Assembly (NCBI GenBank): GCA_963816155.1
Contig: CAWFJE010000007.1
Location: 128,508 to 192,507 of the forward strand
Origin: JAXGXJ01 sp963816155
GTDB lineage: Bacteria; Actinomycetota; Thermoleophilia; RBG-16-64-13
Direction: 5' to 3'
DNA: 64,000 bases
Shown here: piece after piece, positions 16,609 through 24,324 of the stretch
Position numbering within the stretch: the first letter of the stretch is position 1
Layout of the letters: each line of letters starts with the position of its first letter
Notes under the pieces: generated by a model
What the model saw: only the letters and a program-made list of their open reading frames with translations
What the model was told of the DNA's origin: nothing
Database searches by the model: none
Program-made: the position numbers and the translations under genes

Positions 16609-17190
16609 TCAGACGAAGAGCGTGACGCGACCATCGAGCGCGGCCTCCATGAAGGTAGCCACGCCGCACGGTTCCAACCCCGGGTAGTCGATTAGTTCGT
16701 CCATGCGGATGCCCATTAGATCCATGCTCATGTCGCAAACCTTGATCTGTACCCCGGATTCCTTGGCCATCTCCAGCAGCTCATCGCAACCTGCGAGCTG
16801 CTTCTCGCGCATCCGCCGCTTGATCATGGCTGTGCCGAGCCCGCCCATGTGCATGCGCGATAGCTTGAGTCCACTCGTCCCGCGTGGAAGCATGCGGCCG
16901 AGGACTCGATCGGTCATGGACCTATCGACGTTCCCTCCGCTGGCGCGGCGTAGGGCTGCGGTCGCCCAGAATGTGAAGAACAAGCAGACGTCGGCTCCCA
17001 TCGCGGCCGCTCCCGTGGCTATGGTGAGGCCGGCCAGGATCTTGTCCAGATCACCACTGAAGACCACCAAGCAGACCCCGTCGGCCGCGAGGGGGTCTGC
17101 CGCCGCGCGGCTGGGGCGAGTGGAATGGAGGGCGGTTTCAAGCGCCTCGATCCGCTCCTCAAGGGTCTTCTCCATCGTGAGAACGGTCAT
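16609..17190 (-). CDS. DsrE/DsrF/DrsH-like (DsrE2-type) protein
   Basis: 193 residues. After a short coiled-coil N-terminus, GVCLVVFSGDLDKILAGL opens a DsrE2-type domain with GADVCLFFTFW and a conserved CDMSMDLMGIRMDEL segment with Cys. Members exchange sulfane sulfur with TusA. First gene of the operon DsrE2-TusA-DsrE that leads into the diguanylate cyclase and STAS genes. Whether it is membrane-associated is uncertain; only weakly hydrophobic stretches are present. Confidence 0.82.
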   Translation of the reverse strand: MTVLTMEKTLEERIEALETALHSTRPSRAAADPLAADGVCLVVFSGDLDKILAGLTIATGAAAMGADVCLFFTFWATAALRRASGGNVDRSMTDRVLGRMLPRGTSGLKLSRMHMGGLGTAMIKRRMREKQLAGCDELLEMAKESGVQIKVCDMSMDLMGIRMDELIDYPGLEPCGVATFMEAALDGRVTLFV

Positions 17191-17318
17191 CTGTCAGCTC
17201 TGCCCCACGCGCTCGTCTGTACATCGGCCTCTCGGGATTCGTTGTCGGCACATGAGTTCCCCGGGTTTAGAGACGATTCGACGGGCGGGGCCGGCACCGT
17301 AAGAACAAGGCGGTGGAG

Positions 17319-18059
17319 TTACTCCGCTTCCCTGGCGCCGCGTGGAGCCCTCGGATGTAGCCGGGGAACGAGAGCCCCGACAGTTGCGCCGGCCAGCGAT
17401 CCGGCCATCACGTCGGTGTAGAAGTGCCTCCCGGCACCCACTCGCGCCGCCGAGATGACTGCCGCCCCTCCGGCTAGGAGCATCCACGGCCCCATGGCTC
17501 TTCTACCGCGGAGGCGGCTCATCATAGCGTTCGCCGCCAAGGCTCCGGTCGTGTGAGCGCAGTGGCCGGAGTAGAAAGAGCCGTAGCCGCGGGCCTCACG
17601 TTGCAGATCGGGGAACAGGGAGGTGTAGACGCGAGGAACAGGCCGGGCTGCCACCGTCTTCACGACGATGTTGGCGGCGGCGTTGACGGCGATGACCTCT
17701 GCGCAGACCAAGAGGTCCTTGAGCACTTCGCGGTGGGGGCCGTGCTCACGAAGGGACGAGACCACGGGAGTGAGCAGCGCCGCGATCTCCACGACAGAAC
17801 TCAGCTTGTCCAGCAACCGGCTGTGCCACTGGACCACCTCTCGGTCAAAGGGATTTATGACCTCCTCGTCGCAGGGGAAGCAGTATGGCTCGACGAGCCG
17901 TTTCCTCACCGGTCGGCCAAGTAGTGCAACGAGCGCTGCAGCCGCCAGCACGAGCCCGTCGTAGCGCCAAGAGACCGCAAAGGACCAACCCTCGTCCGCG
18001 GCGACGGCGGCTTCGCGACCATCGATAGTATCCACCATAGTGCTGCCATTAAGCAGCAA
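17319..18059 (-). CDS. PAP2-superfamily membrane phosphatase
   Basis: 246 residues. The three PAP2 motifs are present: KTVAARP, SGHCAHTTG and SAARVGAGRHFYTDVMAG, giving the catalytic His, Arg and Asp. Several hydrophobic helices surround them. The enzyme should dephosphorylate a lipid phosphate or pyrophosphate at the outer membrane face. An alternative start is the ATG at codon 8. No linked lipid gene. Confidence 0.8.
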   Translation of the reverse strand: MLLNGSTMVDTIDGREAAVAADEGWSFAVSWRYDGLVLAAAALVALLGRPVRKRLVEPYCFPCDEEVINPFDREVVQWHSRLLDKLSSVVEIAALLTPVVSSLREHGPHREVLKDLLVCAEVIAVNAAANIVVKTVAARPVPRVYTSLFPDLQREARGYGSFYSGHCAHTTGALAANAMMSRLRGRRAMGPWMLLAGGAAVISAARVGAGRHFYTDVMAGSLAGATVGALVPRLHPRAPRGAREAE

Positions 18060-18112
18060 GGGGTATCCCTTGTCAAACGGGGTGGGTGGCCATGGTCCTC
18101 AAGGTAGCGTTG

Positions 18113-18274
18113 CTACAGAGACGTGAATGCGCGCAAGGCTATGTAGACCGCGACCACCCCCAGCATGATCACGCTCACCTTGAAGCCGGGTGTGCTGTCA
18201 CGCAACCCCAGCCACTGCCACTTCCCTATCGCATCGCGCTGCCTCTGACGCAACCGCTGTCGCTTTTCGCGCAC
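18113..18274 (-). CDS. Small single-helix membrane protein (53 residues)
   Basis: GTG start at 18274 preceded by AAAGGAA at 5 bases, stop at 18113. A strongly basic, Arg- and Gln-rich N-terminus (about 20 residues) is followed by a short linker and one hydrophobic helix (KVSVIMLGVVAVYIALRAF). This composition and the ribosome site argue for a real gene; topology N-in with the basic segment in the cytoplasm. No family recognised. It may be an RNA- or membrane-interacting small protein, but that is only a guess. Confidence 0.55.
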   Translation of the reverse strand: MREKRQRLRQRQRDAIGKWQWLGLRDSTPGFKVSVIMLGVVAVYIALRAFTSL

Positions 18275-18472
18275 GTGGGTTCCTTTCCGACCGGCTCCCA
18301 GTTACCTGTCGGCATCCGACGCGACCGGCCTTAGGTGGGCGGGCCGAACAGGCCCCCGTCCTGAGGAGAGCCACCTTCTGCGCCTCCGGTCGAAGCTGCG
18401 CTGGGTTCGCCCAGGACGTCAACGATGACGCGGGCGAACCCAGCGCGTCGAGCATGCGCGTCGCTGAGCCCT

Positions 18473-18703
18473 CTACTGAGGCCCTTCTCCGCAGGCGCCG
18501 CAGGCGCCTTCTACGCAGTAGTATCCACCCAACAGGTCATACTGCTTGTAGACCGCGCAGTCCGCACAGATGCAGCCCTGCATGGCCGGTGTCGTCGGAC
18601 TCTTGCCCCTGGCGCAGAACAGTGCGCCCTCTCCGGGATAGGTTGGGCAGCTGCCGCAGTCGCAGCGTGTCGCGTTCTCCTCAACGTCGCGCACAATGGT
18701 CAT
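18473..18703 (-). CDS. Cysteine-rich DUF2769-type protein
   Basis: 76 residues from the ATG at 18703, with GAGGAGGAG upstream. Cysteines occur as CDCGSCPTY, FCARGKS, CICADCAVY and CVEGACGACGEG, a pattern typical of DUF2769 proteins that probably bind zinc or an iron-sulfur cluster. Found often in anaerobes; function unknown. The frame runs on upstream into a decayed alcohol dehydrogenase fragment (18792-18922), but that part is not its N-terminus. Confidence 0.78.
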   Translation of the reverse strand: MTIVRDVEENATRCDCGSCPTYPGEGALFCARGKSPTTPAMQGCICADCAVYKQYDLLGGYYCVEGACGACGEGPQ

Positions 18704-18791
18704 GGGACTCCTCCTCGGAAGACACTCTATACGCCCAATGATTCCAGGACGACCGGAGAACGAAACCCCCGGATGTTCGCTGCCGCGTCGT

Positions 18792-18922
18792 TTACTCGAT
18801 GGTGATGACCACGTTTCCCTTCTGTGGCCCTGGTCGACGAAGCAGCGAGCTTCGACGATCTGTAGGTAGACGCCTTTCGGTTTCAGCACCTTCGTGCAGG
18901 CGGAGAAGGAACCTTCGTCCAT
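18792..18922 (-). pseudogene. Remnant of a zinc-type NAD(P)-dependent dehydrogenase/quinone reductase
   Basis: The segment translates as SFSACTKVLKPKGVYLQ, matching the conserved SF..C...LKPGG.YL segment of MDR-family enzymes, then directly as EARCFVDQGHR and, after a one-base shift, KGNVVITIE and a stop. The last part is the exact style of the C-terminus of these enzymes (A...V..GHK.GNVVITI). About 90-100 residues normally found between the two parts are missing, so this is a stump with an internal deletion and a frameshift. Confidence 0.55.
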
Positions 18923-18952
18923 CGCCCGGGCGCGACCGCGGGTCAGACCCGG

Positions 18953-19678
18953 CTATTCCGACAGCCTGAACGGTGGGTAACGATCGGTGATCAGCAGGAT
19001 CGCGTACGCTTCCACGCGCAGGGTCCAGCGGTTCACCCCCACCACGTAGCTGAAGAGTCCCCGTGGGTATCTGCCCGTGAAGAGGATGGCGAACCAGGCG
19101 ATGATGACGCACACTGCTACTCCGATCCACAGGAAGAACAGCACGATCCAATGGGGGACCGTCAGGAGCCACTTGACGATCGGCAGCCCCCGGCTCAGTT
19201 GCTGCGCATCAGGGTAGTCGAAGGAGAGGTGGACTGCCTGTTCCTCGTCGGTCGAGGGGTACTCGTCGCGTAGCAGGAACGCATATGCGGCCACACGCAT
19301 GAGGAATTGGGACAGGTTGAGGTTCCAGTCGAACCACCAACGGGGGTACTTTTTGCGGAAGAGGATCATGAGCACGAGCGGCACGAAGAGAAAGCCGCCC
19401 ACCGCCCACGACCACGAGTAGACCTCCGTTCCTTCCACCGAGATAGTTCCCGACCCGATCAGCCCCGCGATGATGGCGATGGGGATGATCCACAGGAAAC
19501 GGAAAAAGCTGCTCAGTCGCTTGAGCGGCCTGTCGGGGTAGTCCACATTGAAGTTCAGAGGGTAAGGCGGCTCTGGCTGGTACGGAGGCGCCGGCGGGGG
19601 CGGGGGAGGTGGAGCGTACTGCCCGGGCGGAGGAGTCCCGCCGGTTGGGATGGGCTGATTCTGTTGGCCTTGTTCCAT
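18953..19678 (-). CDS. DUF4389 membrane protein
   Basis: 241 residues. A Pro-rich N-terminus of about 40 residues precedes NVDYPDRPLKRLSSFFRF, the start of the DUF4389 domain, then about five hydrophobic helices and the WTLRVEAYAILLITDRYPPF motif. The core motif occurs twice (QFLMRVAAYAFLLRDEYP and the second copy), showing an internal duplication typical of the family. Widespread in actinobacteria; function unknown. Confidence 0.84.
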   Translation of the reverse strand: MEQGQQNQPIPTGGTPPPGQYAPPPPPPPAPPYQPEPPYPLNFNVDYPDRPLKRLSSFFRFLWIIPIAIIAGLIGSGTISVEGTEVYSWSWAVGGFLFVPLVLMILFRKKYPRWWFDWNLNLSQFLMRVAAYAFLLRDEYPSTDEEQAVHLSFDYPDAQQLSRGLPIVKWLLTVPHWIVLFFLWIGVAVCVIIAWFAILFTGRYPRGLFSYVVGVNRWTLRVEAYAILLITDRYPPFRLSE

Positions 19679-19956
19679 GGTGCGCCTCCATAACGGTCGA
19701 GCATGGTGGATAGCATGCCTTCAGTCTGACAAGGGCCACTCTACTCGGAATCGGCTGAACGGGGGAGTTCTGACACTGACCAGGTGGCCAGCATTCGGCT
19801 CCCAGGCCGCCTCTCGTTTCGGATCCCCTGTTTCGGGTCCCCGCAGGGTGGGGTAGAGCATACATTGGAGATCTCCCACGGGGGCTGGGAGCGAGTGCCT
19901 CAGGTGTTGCAGGCCGGGGGACGTCAACATCGAATCGACGACCAGGGAGGGTGGAC

Positions 19957-20400
19957 ATGCGCGGCTGGGCCGTGAACATCGAAGAAGCGACGAACGCCAA
20001 CGGCAATTTTCTCGAGGTCATCCACACCGGAGAACAGAGCCAGGTGACCCTCATGAGCGTCGAACCGGGAGATGACATCGGGAACCACGCGCACCGAGAT
20101 ATCGAGCAGTTGGTCCGTGTCGAGAGCGGGAGCGGCCGTCTCACCGTGGGTCCGAAACGCGACCGAGTGGACGAGACCCATGAACTCGCAAAGGGATGGA
20201 TGGCGTTCATCCCCGCGGGCGCATGGCACAACATAGTCAATACGGGCGATGTGGCCCTGAAGCTTCAGCTTGTCCACTCCCCTGCCAAACGCTGGCGAGA
20301 CGATGTATACGGCACACGTTCCGAGGCCATCGCGGCCGACGAGGAGATGGACCGTGAAGTGACCATGGGTATGGCGGGAGCCGTCGGCTTCGGGGCGTGA
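19957..20400 (+). CDS. Cupin-domain protein
   Basis: 147 residues from the ATG at 19957 (GGGAGG 5 bases before). The cupin motifs are present: HAHRDIEQLVRVESGSGRL with the metal-ligand His/Glu set, and IPAGAWHNIVNTG with the later His. Similar to mannose-6-phosphate isomerase-like stand-alone cupins. The broken methyltransferase follows 10 bases downstream, so the two probably form one transcript. Metal and substrate unknown. Confidence 0.83.
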   Translation: MRGWAVNIEEATNANGNFLEVIHTGEQSQVTLMSVEPGDDIGNHAHRDIEQLVRVESGSGRLTVGPKRDRVDETHELAKGWMAFIPAGAWHNIVNTGDVALKLQLVHSPAKRWRDDVYGTRSEAIAADEEMDREVTMGMAGAVGFGA

Positions 20401-20410
20401 TCGCTACTCG

Positions 20411-20939
20411 ATGGCTCCTGATCCTCTGCTAGTTCGGTTCAGTTCTCTCCTCGAGGACAGGAGCATGGAAGGTCCTGTCTTGGACTTGGCCTGCGGTGCG
20501 GGGGAGAACGGGCTCTTCTTGGCCGGCCGGAACCTGCCTGTCATTCTTGCGGATCGATCCCCGGAAGCGCTGGAAGTCGCCCGGAGGTCGGCAGAAGAGC
20601 GGAGACTGACGGTGCGGTTCTGGGAGGTCGACCTGGAAACCGGCAAGGAATCCTCTTGAGGAGGAGTACTACCGGTCGATCCTCGTCTTCCACTACCTCC
20701 ATAGGCCGCTCATCCCCTATCTACGAAAGGGCATCCGCGGGGGAGGGATCCTCATCTACGAGACCTTCACCAGCGAGCAGCCAAAGTACGGCCGTCCTCA
20801 CAATCCGGACTATCTCCTGCAACCAGGAGAGCTGGCCGGGTGGTTCCAGGACTGGCGAGTCATCCACTACTTCGAGGGTGAACTGGAGGACCCGCGAAGG
20901 GCGATGGCCCAGATCGTCTGTCGGAAGCCCAGCGAGTGA
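20411..20939 (+). pseudogene. Class I SAM-dependent methyltransferase split by a frameshift
   Basis: The first frame (20411-20659) gives VLDLACGAGENGLFLAG, the SAM-binding motif I, and ILADRSPEALEVAR, then ends in a premature TGA. The second frame continues without a gap as NPLEEEYYRSILVFHYLHRPLI, a GGGILIYETFT strand and a C-terminus to 20939. Removing one A from GGCAAGG at about 20643-20645 restores a protein of about 175 residues, the usual length of this TehB-like family. No other damage is visible. Confidence 0.75.
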
Positions 20940-21089
20940 TGTCGCGGCGCGCAGCTACTGGACTAGCCGGTATTCGGCGGGTAGTTTGAGATAGACGGTG
21001 TCATCCTGCTCCGGGCGAGGCCCTGGGGTCGAGCATGCTGCGCCACAGGTCCTTGCTTGCTCCAACGACCACCACCGGGGGTGAGCAAC

Positions 21090-22295
21090 ATGTATCTGAG
21101 CCACTTGTTGACGGATGAGCAGCACGCAATACGCGACATGGTCCGCAGTTTTGTCGAGCGGGAGATCATCCCCAAACGGGAACAACTGGAGCAGGACCGC
21201 GCAGCCGTGGAGGAGATCCTCCGCAAACTCGTGGATCTGGGCATCCAGCGCAGCGGCTACCCAGAGGAGTATGGAGGGGACGGCGGAGCTTCGAACGTGA
21301 CGCTGAGCATCATCTGCGAAGAGTTGGCGCGGGGTGACGCGGGAGTGAGCTTGAGTGCGGGGATCAACGCTGGGATGATCCTTCAGCCGGCGGTGCTTGC
21401 GGGAAACAAGGCGGTGCTCGATCGCTTCGTGCCCGCGTTCTGCGGTGATCGAGTGGAGTATGCGTGCCTGTCGATGACCGACGCCACGGGCGGAGCCGAC
21501 ACGGAGAACCCCCTTCTCGGAGGTCGTGGGATCAAGGCCCGGGCAAGGCTTGAGGGGGACGAATGGGTTATAGACGGTAACAAGTCGTGGCCTACCCACG
21601 CCGGCATCGCCAGCGTCTACTTGACCGTGTGCCAGACCGACCCCTCTCTCGGTGAGGACGGCGTGGCACTCATCTACGTGCCGGCCGACGCGCCCGGTCT
21701 GTCGTTCGGAAAACCGGAACGCAAGATGGGATATCACACCTCCGTCAACGCCAGCGTGTTCTACGACGCCGTGCGGGTGCCTGCCGAATACCGGGTGGCC
21801 GGTGCGGGAAAGGACGCGCACTTCTACCACGCCATCGCCTCGGGAGCCCAGTGGCACAACGCGACGCAATCGCTGGGCATCTCCCAGGCGGCTTTCGACA
21901 TCGCTCTGGAATACACGGGAACCCGAATAAGCAACGGCAAACCGGTGCGCGAGTGGTCGTTGGCCGCCGGCATCATCGCCGACATGGCCATCAAGCTCGA
22001 GATCATGCGCGGCTCCATCTACAATCTGGCGACCATGATGGACGAGCATGGAGCCTACCCGCCGCTCTTCTCCAAGGAGATGGTCGCGAAGGCGAGCATC
22101 GTGCGCAGTTTTTCGGCCGATGCCTCTGTGTGGATATGCAACAAGGCGGTGGAGCTACTCGGTTCGAACGGTCTCTCGCCGGAGTACGGCTTGGAGAAGT
22201 GCCTTCGTGACGCCAAGATCACTCAGGTGGTGCTGGGAGGTCAGCAGATCGCCAAGTACCGCGTGGCCAACGGGTATTACGACTACGCGGTGTAG
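21090..22295 (+). CDS. Acyl-CoA dehydrogenase family flavoprotein with altered catalytic site
   Basis: 401 residues from the ATG at 21090 (GGGGGTGAG upstream). N-terminal helical domain (LTDEQHAIRDMVRSFVEREI), middle beta domain with CLSMTDATGGAD, DGNKSWPTHAG, and C-terminal helical domain with SLGISQAAFDIALEYTGTR are all in place. However the usual YEGT catalytic-Glu segment reads VVLGGQQI (about residues 380-387), and the alternative Glu site before helix G reads SGAQWHNA. The protein may use another base or act on a non-standard acyl-CoA. No ETF genes are nearby. Confidence 0.82.
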   Translation: MYLSHLLTDEQHAIRDMVRSFVEREIIPKREQLEQDRAAVEEILRKLVDLGIQRSGYPEEYGGDGGASNVTLSIICEELARGDAGVSLSAGINAGMILQPAVLAGNKAVLDRFVPAFCGDRVEYACLSMTDATGGADTENPLLGGRGIKARARLEGDEWVIDGNKSWPTHAGIASVYLTVCQTDPSLGEDGVALIYVPADAPGLSFGKPERKMGYHTSVNASVFYDAVRVPAEYRVAGAGKDAHFYHAIASGAQWHNATQSLGISQAAFDIALEYTGTRISNGKPVREWSLAAGIIADMAIKLEIMRGSIYNLATMMDEHGAYPPLFSKEMVAKASIVRSFSADASVWICNKAVELLGSNGLSPEYGLEKCLRDAKITQVVLGGQQIAKYRVANGYYDYAV

Positions 22296-22490
22296 TCACT
22301 GCGCCCGTGGAGTCTGACAGGGACAGTGTCGGTGGGACAGACCGAACGCTACTACGATCCCACGGCGCCTCCGATCCAAGACGAGTAGAGCGGGGCAGAC
22401 CCAGACCCCGGGTACCGCTTGCGCGACACCCTGGACTCCTAAAGAGCCTCGTCGTCAGTGGATGCCCGACCGGCCTCCTCAGTCGCAGCT

Positions 22491-22934
22491 TCAGGTGCCC
22501 GCTGCAGCTTCAACAACGCTGCAGGCGGCGAAAGAACTTGTAGTTCTCGCCTCCTCTGGGGCATGAGCAGTGAAATCTGCTCGCTCCTCGCGCGGGTGAC
22601 GAGAGCCGCGCTCCGGATGGTAGCGGCACTTAGGTCCGCGACAGCCGTGCGGGTGACGCTCGGTGTCGGCACAGATGACTGGTCCGGCCTCGGATGAGGC
22701 TATGCGGAGGCGTTCCTCCAAGAAACGCTCCGTCTCCGCCAGGCAGCTTCGGACGAAGGCTTTGCAGCAGCCTGGCTCGGCCTCTTCGGCCGTCACAGAG
22801 GCTAGGCGGCTTACCAGCTCCATTGTCGCCCGTGTCTCCGGGCCCTTGCCGCACTGCGCGCCGACCAGGACGCTATAGCAGGCTCCCAGCGCCGGGACGA
22901 CCCCACTCTGAGGTGCAGAGCAAGGGGTTTGCAC
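22491..22934 (-). pseudogene. C-terminal remnant of a DUF5714-like protein
   Basis: The 147-residue frame contains GACYSVLVGAQCGKG, MELVSRLASV, PGCCKAFVRSCLAETERFL and a Cys/His-rich end (CADTERHPHGCRGPKCRYH). This order matches the C-terminal half of DUF5714 proteins as I remember it (GACGAA..G, GPRCCKR.S..A...A..FL, then a Cys-rich C.....N..C.G..CPY). The N-terminal half with its zinc-like cysteines is absent, a stop lies directly upstream, and no ribosome site precedes the GTG. Probably a truncated remnant; a small functional protein is possible. Confidence 0.45.
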
Positions 22935-23067
22935 TAGGGCCGGGCGTGCCCGGAGCTGTTGTGTTTGGCCCCACCCCGGTCTGTCGCTTCCGGCATTGCT
23001 TTCAGCTTTAATGAGCGAATGGTCTAGAGTGAACGTATCATCGAGTCATCGAGTCAGAGGGGTCGCC

Positions 23068-23967
23068 GTGACTGTGGAGTCGTTCTTTTCGGCTATCGCC
23101 GCGCTGTCCGGTCTTCTGTTCGTCGTAGGAAGCATGCTTGGCACGGGCTTGAGCCTATCGGTGGCTCAGATCGTGCGTCCGTTGAAGAACGTCCTTCTAG
23201 TCGTACTGGCGCTTGTGGCGAACTTTGTCCTGGTGCCCCTGCTCGCCTACGGCATCACCAGACTGCTTCCCTTGGATGAACCGCTGCAGAACGGGTTGAT
23301 CGTGCTCTCGACTGTCGCCGGCGCACCCTTCCTATTGAAGGAGGTGCAGGCCGCCAAGGGAGATGTCCCCCTCAGCGTCGGCCTGATGTTTCTCATGATG
23401 GTCGTGACGATCGTCTACGTGCCGCTGGTACTGCCCCGATTGTTGCCGGGGGTAGAGGTGAACGCCTGGGATATCGCCAAGTCTCTTATCGTCACCATGC
23501 TCGTACCCATCGTCTTGGGTCTGCTGTGGAGGTCCCATTCGGAAGAAAGCGCGCAGCACTGGGCCCCGCTAATGAACAAGCTTTCCGGGGTGGCTCTGCT
23601 CGTGTTGCTGGTCACAGGGCTGGGGTTGAATATCTCCAACATCATCAGCTTGATCGGCTCGTACGGCTTCCTGGCTGTCATCATTTTCGTCATCGGCTCG
23701 CTCGTGATCGGGTTCGTCCTGGGCGGTCGTAATGCAGGCACACGCCGGGTTCTCGGGCTTGGTACAGCTCAGCGCAACGTGGCGGCGGCGATCTTGGTCG
23801 CCACTCTCAACTTCTCGGGAACGATGACGCTTCCCTTCGTGCTGGTCGCGGCCATCATCCTGCCGGTCTTCCTGATCCCGGTGGCGCGGGTCTTGGGAAG
23901 ACGGGGGGGAGAAGCTGCGACACTCGCCGCGGCCGAACCCGCGGACACCCCTGCCGGTACGCCCTAG
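23068..23967 (+). CDS. Bile acid:sodium symporter (BASS/SBF-like) family transporter
   Basis: 299 residues from the GTG at 23068 (AGAGGGG upstream; the open frame extends 24 codons further without a good start). About nine to ten hydrophobic helices with the family elements VVLALVANFVLVPLL, GLIVLSTVAGAPF and GLGTAQRNVAAAILVAT (the crossover region). Members carry organic anions with sodium; the substrate here is unknown. No operon partner: a short GC-rich hairpin (24016-24036) follows. Confidence 0.82.
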   Translation: MTVESFFSAIAALSGLLFVVGSMLGTGLSLSVAQIVRPLKNVLLVVLALVANFVLVPLLAYGITRLLPLDEPLQNGLIVLSTVAGAPFLLKEVQAAKGDVPLSVGLMFLMMVVTIVYVPLVLPRLLPGVEVNAWDIAKSLIVTMLVPIVLGLLWRSHSEESAQHWAPLMNKLSGVALLVLLVTGLGLNISNIISLIGSYGFLAVIIFVIGSLVIGFVLGGRNAGTRRVLGLGTAQRNVAAAILVATLNFSGTMTLPFVLVAAIILPVFLIPVARVLGRRGGEAATLAAAEPADTPAGTP

Positions 23968-24015
23968 GGTGGGGCCCGAACCGACCAGTCCAACTTCCAC
24001 GCACCGTCGAGCCTT

Positions 24016-24036
24016 CCGGCCGACCTTGTCGGCCGG
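24016..24036 (+). terminator. Possible terminator hairpin after the BASS transporter
   Basis: CCGGCCGA (24016-24023) and TCGGCCGG (24029-24036) pair perfectly around a 5-base loop, about 50 bases after the transporter stop. No T run follows, so termination is uncertain. Confidence 0.4.
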
Positions 24037-24068
24037 CGAGGGGCCGCATGCTCCTTGCCGCACTGAGG

Positions 24069-24160
24069 CTAGCCGGGTGGACTAGCCCCCCGGCGGAGCC
24101 GGCTGCGTCAGTAGTGGTGGAAGCGCGATGGTCGGAAGCGGTCGATCGCTTGCGGCAGCA
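24069..24160 (-). pseudogene. Remnant resembling the C-terminal tail of ThrE
   Basis: The gap 23968-24324 holds no complete gene. Within it, 24069-24160 read on the minus strand gives KRSTASDHRASTTTDAAGS and a stop, aligning with the tail of the ThrE-like protein at 28917 (KRSAASDRRAAAATEATDS). The nucleotide sequences also match over about 90 bases with small gaps. No homology to the rest of ThrE was seen upstream, so only the tail survives. The tail is low complexity, which lowers certainty. Beyond this and the hairpin at 24016, nothing else was recognised in the gap. Confidence 0.35.
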
Positions 24161-24324
24161 TGGGTGTCGGGGTACGCAGTGATTGCGGAGCTAGGTCTTC
24201 CCATGGTATAGACAAAGTGCATGAATGCGCCTTTTCATGTCCGTGGACTCCGCAGCGCACTCACGGCAGCGTCCGCCGGCCGCAGGCGGATGACATTGCT
24301 CATCGCGACACGAGGGGGAAAGCT

